Assembly (NCBI GenBank): GCA_964600165.1
Contig: CAZRIP010000103.1
Coordinates: 1 to 14,111 of the forward strand
Source: CAZRIP01 sp964600165
Lineage (GTDB): Bacteria; Elusimicrobiota; Elusimicrobia; UBA1565; UBA9628
Direction: 5' to 3'
DNA: 14,111 nt
This document shows positions 12,750 through 14,111 of the stretch, in pieces. The notes under the pieces were generated by a model. That model had not been told where the DNA came from and searched no databases. It was given only the letters and a program-made list of their open reading frames with translations. How positions within the stretch are numbered: the stretch's first letter is position 1; every line of letters begins with the position of its first letter. The position numbers and the translations under genes are program-made.

Positions 12750-13953
12750 GCGCGGGAAAGTCCCAAAGGTGCCGCATACCGAGTTCTATTCGAAGAACGG
12801 CGAGCTCGCCCTCGAGGAGATCCACGGCACGTATGGGTTCTCCGGCGCCTATTCTCGCAAGATGCACGTGCGGCGCTACCCGACCGAGCAATCGCGGCTG
12901 CCGGTCGTCTCGACCATCGACCTGCGCCCGAAGCCTGTCGAGCTGCCGCTGCAGCCCTTTCACCTGAAGACCGGAGCCCTGCCCTATCGCGGAGATTACG
13001 TCCGCGGCCGCCGGATCCTGCTCGCCGGGCCGACGACGACGATCTCCGTGTGCAAGCCCGACCGCTCGACGCCGAAAAACGAATTCTTCCGCAACGGCGA
13101 CGCGCACGAGCTGATCTTCGTCCAGGAAGGCGCCGGGGTGCTATCGAGCGAATACGGCGAGCTTGCGTTCAAGCCGCTCGACTACGTCGTCGTTCCGAAG
13201 GGCACGACCGTCCAACTGCGGCTTTCGACGCCGAAGGCCTTCCTTTTGATCGTCGAGTCGTCGTTCCCGATCCAGTTCGCGCCGCACCATTTGAATCCTC
13301 AGGGCCAGGCGACGCTGATGGCGCCGGTAGTCGAGACCGAGATCGGCCTGCCCGATCTCAATGAGCCGATCGACCGCGAGGGAGATTTCCCCATCCTCGT
13401 CAAGCATCACGGAGGCCGCGTCACCGAGATCACGCTCGGCCATCATCCCTTCGATCTCTGCGGCTGGGAGGGCGCGCTCTACCCGTTCACGTTCGAAAGC
13501 GGCTCGCATCATTCAATCGCGCGGGAGATCCACACCGCGCCGCCGGCGCGCCAGACGTTCCAGTCCGGGACCGCGCCGCACAACGGCTTCTCGATCTGCA
13601 CGTTCCGCGCGCAGGTCGAGGGCTGGCATCCGCTGGACATCCCGGCGCCTTACGCGCACTACAACGTCGACTCCGACGAGGTCATGTTCTTCTCGAACAC
13701 CTCTTACGGCGCGCGCAAGGGCGTGATCGAGCCCGGCTCGATCACGTTCCACCCGGGCGCGGTGCCGCACAGCCCTCAAGGCGAGGCCGCGAAGCGCTCG
13801 ATGGCGACGCGCGGCAAGGTCTCGGATTATCTCGCCGTGATGCTCGACACCTTCTTCGAGACTCTGAGCCCTACGAAGGCCGCGCTCGCCTGCGCCGACA
13901 CGGACTACGCGCTCTCGTGGGCCAAGGCCCGCACCGACACGACCTCGGCGTAG
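12733..13953 (+). CDS. hmgA: Homogentisate 1,2-dioxygenase
   Basis: This Fe(II) enzyme opens the ring of homogentisate with O2 to give maleylacetoacetate. The 406-residue protein has the double cupin of the family. The C-terminal iron site reads YAHYNVDSDEVMFF (307-320) and FHPGAVPHSPQG (339-350): His309, Glu316 and His346 correspond to the ligands His335, Glu341 and His371 of the human enzyme. His309 and Glu316 are separated by six residues instead of five, and the whole protein is shorter than the human one (445), as I recall for the shorter bacterial branch (COG3508). fahA lies directly upstream. Maleylacetoacetate isomerase and 4-hydroxyphenylpyruvate dioxygenase, needed to complete the path, are not in the window. 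Because of the short-branch features, action on a related hydroxy-aromatic cannot be excluded. Confidence 0.88.
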   Translation: MSLTVKRGKVPKVPHTEFYSKNGELALEEIHGTYGFSGAYSRKMHVRRYPTEQSRLPVVSTIDLRPKPVELPLQPFHLKTGALPYRGDYVRGRRILLAGPTTTISVCKPDRSTPKNEFFRNGDAHELIFVQEGAGVLSSEYGELAFKPLDYVVVPKGTTVQLRLSTPKAFLLIVESSFPIQFAPHHLNPQGQATLMAPVVETEIGLPDLNEPIDREGDFPILVKHHGGRVTEITLGHHPFDLCGWEGALYPFTFESGSHHSIAREIHTAPPARQTFQSGTAPHNGFSICTFRAQVEGWHPLDIPAPYAHYNVDSDEVMFFSNTSYGARKGVIEPGSITFHPGAVPHSPQGEAAKRSMATRGKVSDYLAVMLDTFFETLSPTKAALACADTDYALSWAKARTDTTSA

Positions 13954-14010
13954 ACTCTAGCTCAAGCTCTAGCCCGACACTTTCCGCGCGCCCGCGCGTC
14001 TTACCCTCGA

Positions 14011-14029
14011 ACGCGCCGGAAAGGCGCGT
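14011..14029 (+). terminator. GC-rich hairpin between hmgA and the last gene
   Basis: ACGCGCC (14011-14017) pairs perfectly with GGCGCGT (14023-14029) around the loop GGAAA. No T-run follows; instead the Shine-Dalgarno sequence of the next gene begins two bases later. It may end or slow hmgA transcription, or be a 5' leader hairpin that affects ribosome access to the next gene. The terminator label is the nearest type, not a firm claim. Confidence 0.35.
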
Positions 14030-14031
14030 CT

Positions 14032-14037
14032 GGGAGG
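14032..14037 (+). promoter_or_regulatory. Strong Shine-Dalgarno site
   Basis: GGGAGG lies five bases before the ATG at 14043. It is the strongest Shine-Dalgarno site in the window and fixes the start of the partial last gene. Confidence 0.75.
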
Positions 14038-14042
14038 ATTGA

Positions 14043-14111
14043 ATGAGCAAGACGAAGTCTCTGTTCTTAACCGTCGTTCTCGCGTCGACGTTCACGGCTC
14101 TGCGCGCGGTC
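14043..14111 (+). CDS. Start of an exported protein (truncated by the window end)
   Basis: Only 23 codons are visible. They encode Lys residues at 3 and 5 followed by a hydrophobic run (LFLTVVLASTF) and then TALRAV, which looks like a Sec signal peptide near its cleavage region. GGGAGG five bases upstream supports the start. Nothing can be said about the mature protein. It lies 89 bases after hmgA with a hairpin between, so it may be a separate unit. Confidence 0.6.
   Translation, partial: MSKTKSLFLTVVLASTFTALRAV

Noticed and set aside
13955..13973. CTCTAGC direct repeat just after hmgA
   Set aside because: Two seven-base copies only, with no symmetry or context; the tetramer CTAG is often rare, but two copies are not evidence of a site.
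1..14111. tRNA, rRNA, CRISPR, insertion sequence, phage or toxin-antitoxin genes
   Set aside because: Looked for cloverleaf ends, regularly spaced repeats, transposase motifs and terminal repeats; none seen. Nothing here suggests a recently acquired island.

Overview
The window is GC-rich (roughly two thirds G+C by eye) chromosomal DNA from a bacterium with an outer membrane. A family-9 (heptosyltransferase-type) glycosyltransferase, a lipobox protein, exported repeat proteins and MurC all point to a diderm. The mix of genes and the high GC would fit an uncultured lineage such as a high-GC Elusimicrobiota, but this is a tentative guess from general gene content; no marker here proves it. It looks like ordinary core chromosome: I see no insertion sequence, phage gene, CRISPR array, tRNA or rRNA.

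Layout. 1-771 (minus): start of a HAD-family phosphatase behind efp (elongation factor P). 827-3468 (plus): GT9 glycosyltransferase, exported HEAT-repeat protein, NodB-type polysaccharide deacetylase. 3465-9444 (minus): a tight gene string read right to left: an RdgB-TPR fusion, murC, rsmA/ksgA and a multi-pass GT39-like glycosyltransferase. 9484-10989 (plus): BON-domain lipoprotein, mutY, and a small arginine-rich protein. 10986-11693 (minus): ygfZ. 11814-13953 (plus): fumarylacetoacetase and homogentisate 1,2-dioxygenase, two steps of tyrosine/homogentisate breakdown, followed at 14043 by the first 23 codons of an exported protein. No gene-free stretch exceeds 120 bases.

Themes. The GT9, deacetylase, GT39 and MurC genes serve the cell envelope and surface polysaccharide; EF-P, RsmA and YgfZ serve translation and Fe-S/tRNA upkeep; the RdgB domain and MutY guard the nucleotide pool and DNA against damaged bases and start from one shared divergent junction.

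Most interesting signals. (1) Five plus-strand genes have a TAnnnT box ending only 6-9 bases before the start codon and no Shine-Dalgarno sequence, the signature of leaderless mRNAs, while other genes here have good Shine-Dalgarno sites. (2) RdgB is fused in one frame, with neither stop nor usual start codon between, to what looks like a signal peptide plus TPR protein. (3) The EF-P tip loop is two residues longer than in E. coli EF-P and lacks its PGKG motif. (4) A 40-base inverted repeat with two facing DnaA-box-like sites lies between ygfZ and the homogentisate genes. (5) Stacked palindromes lie between murC and rsmA, and a perfect inverted repeat covers the deacetylase promoter.
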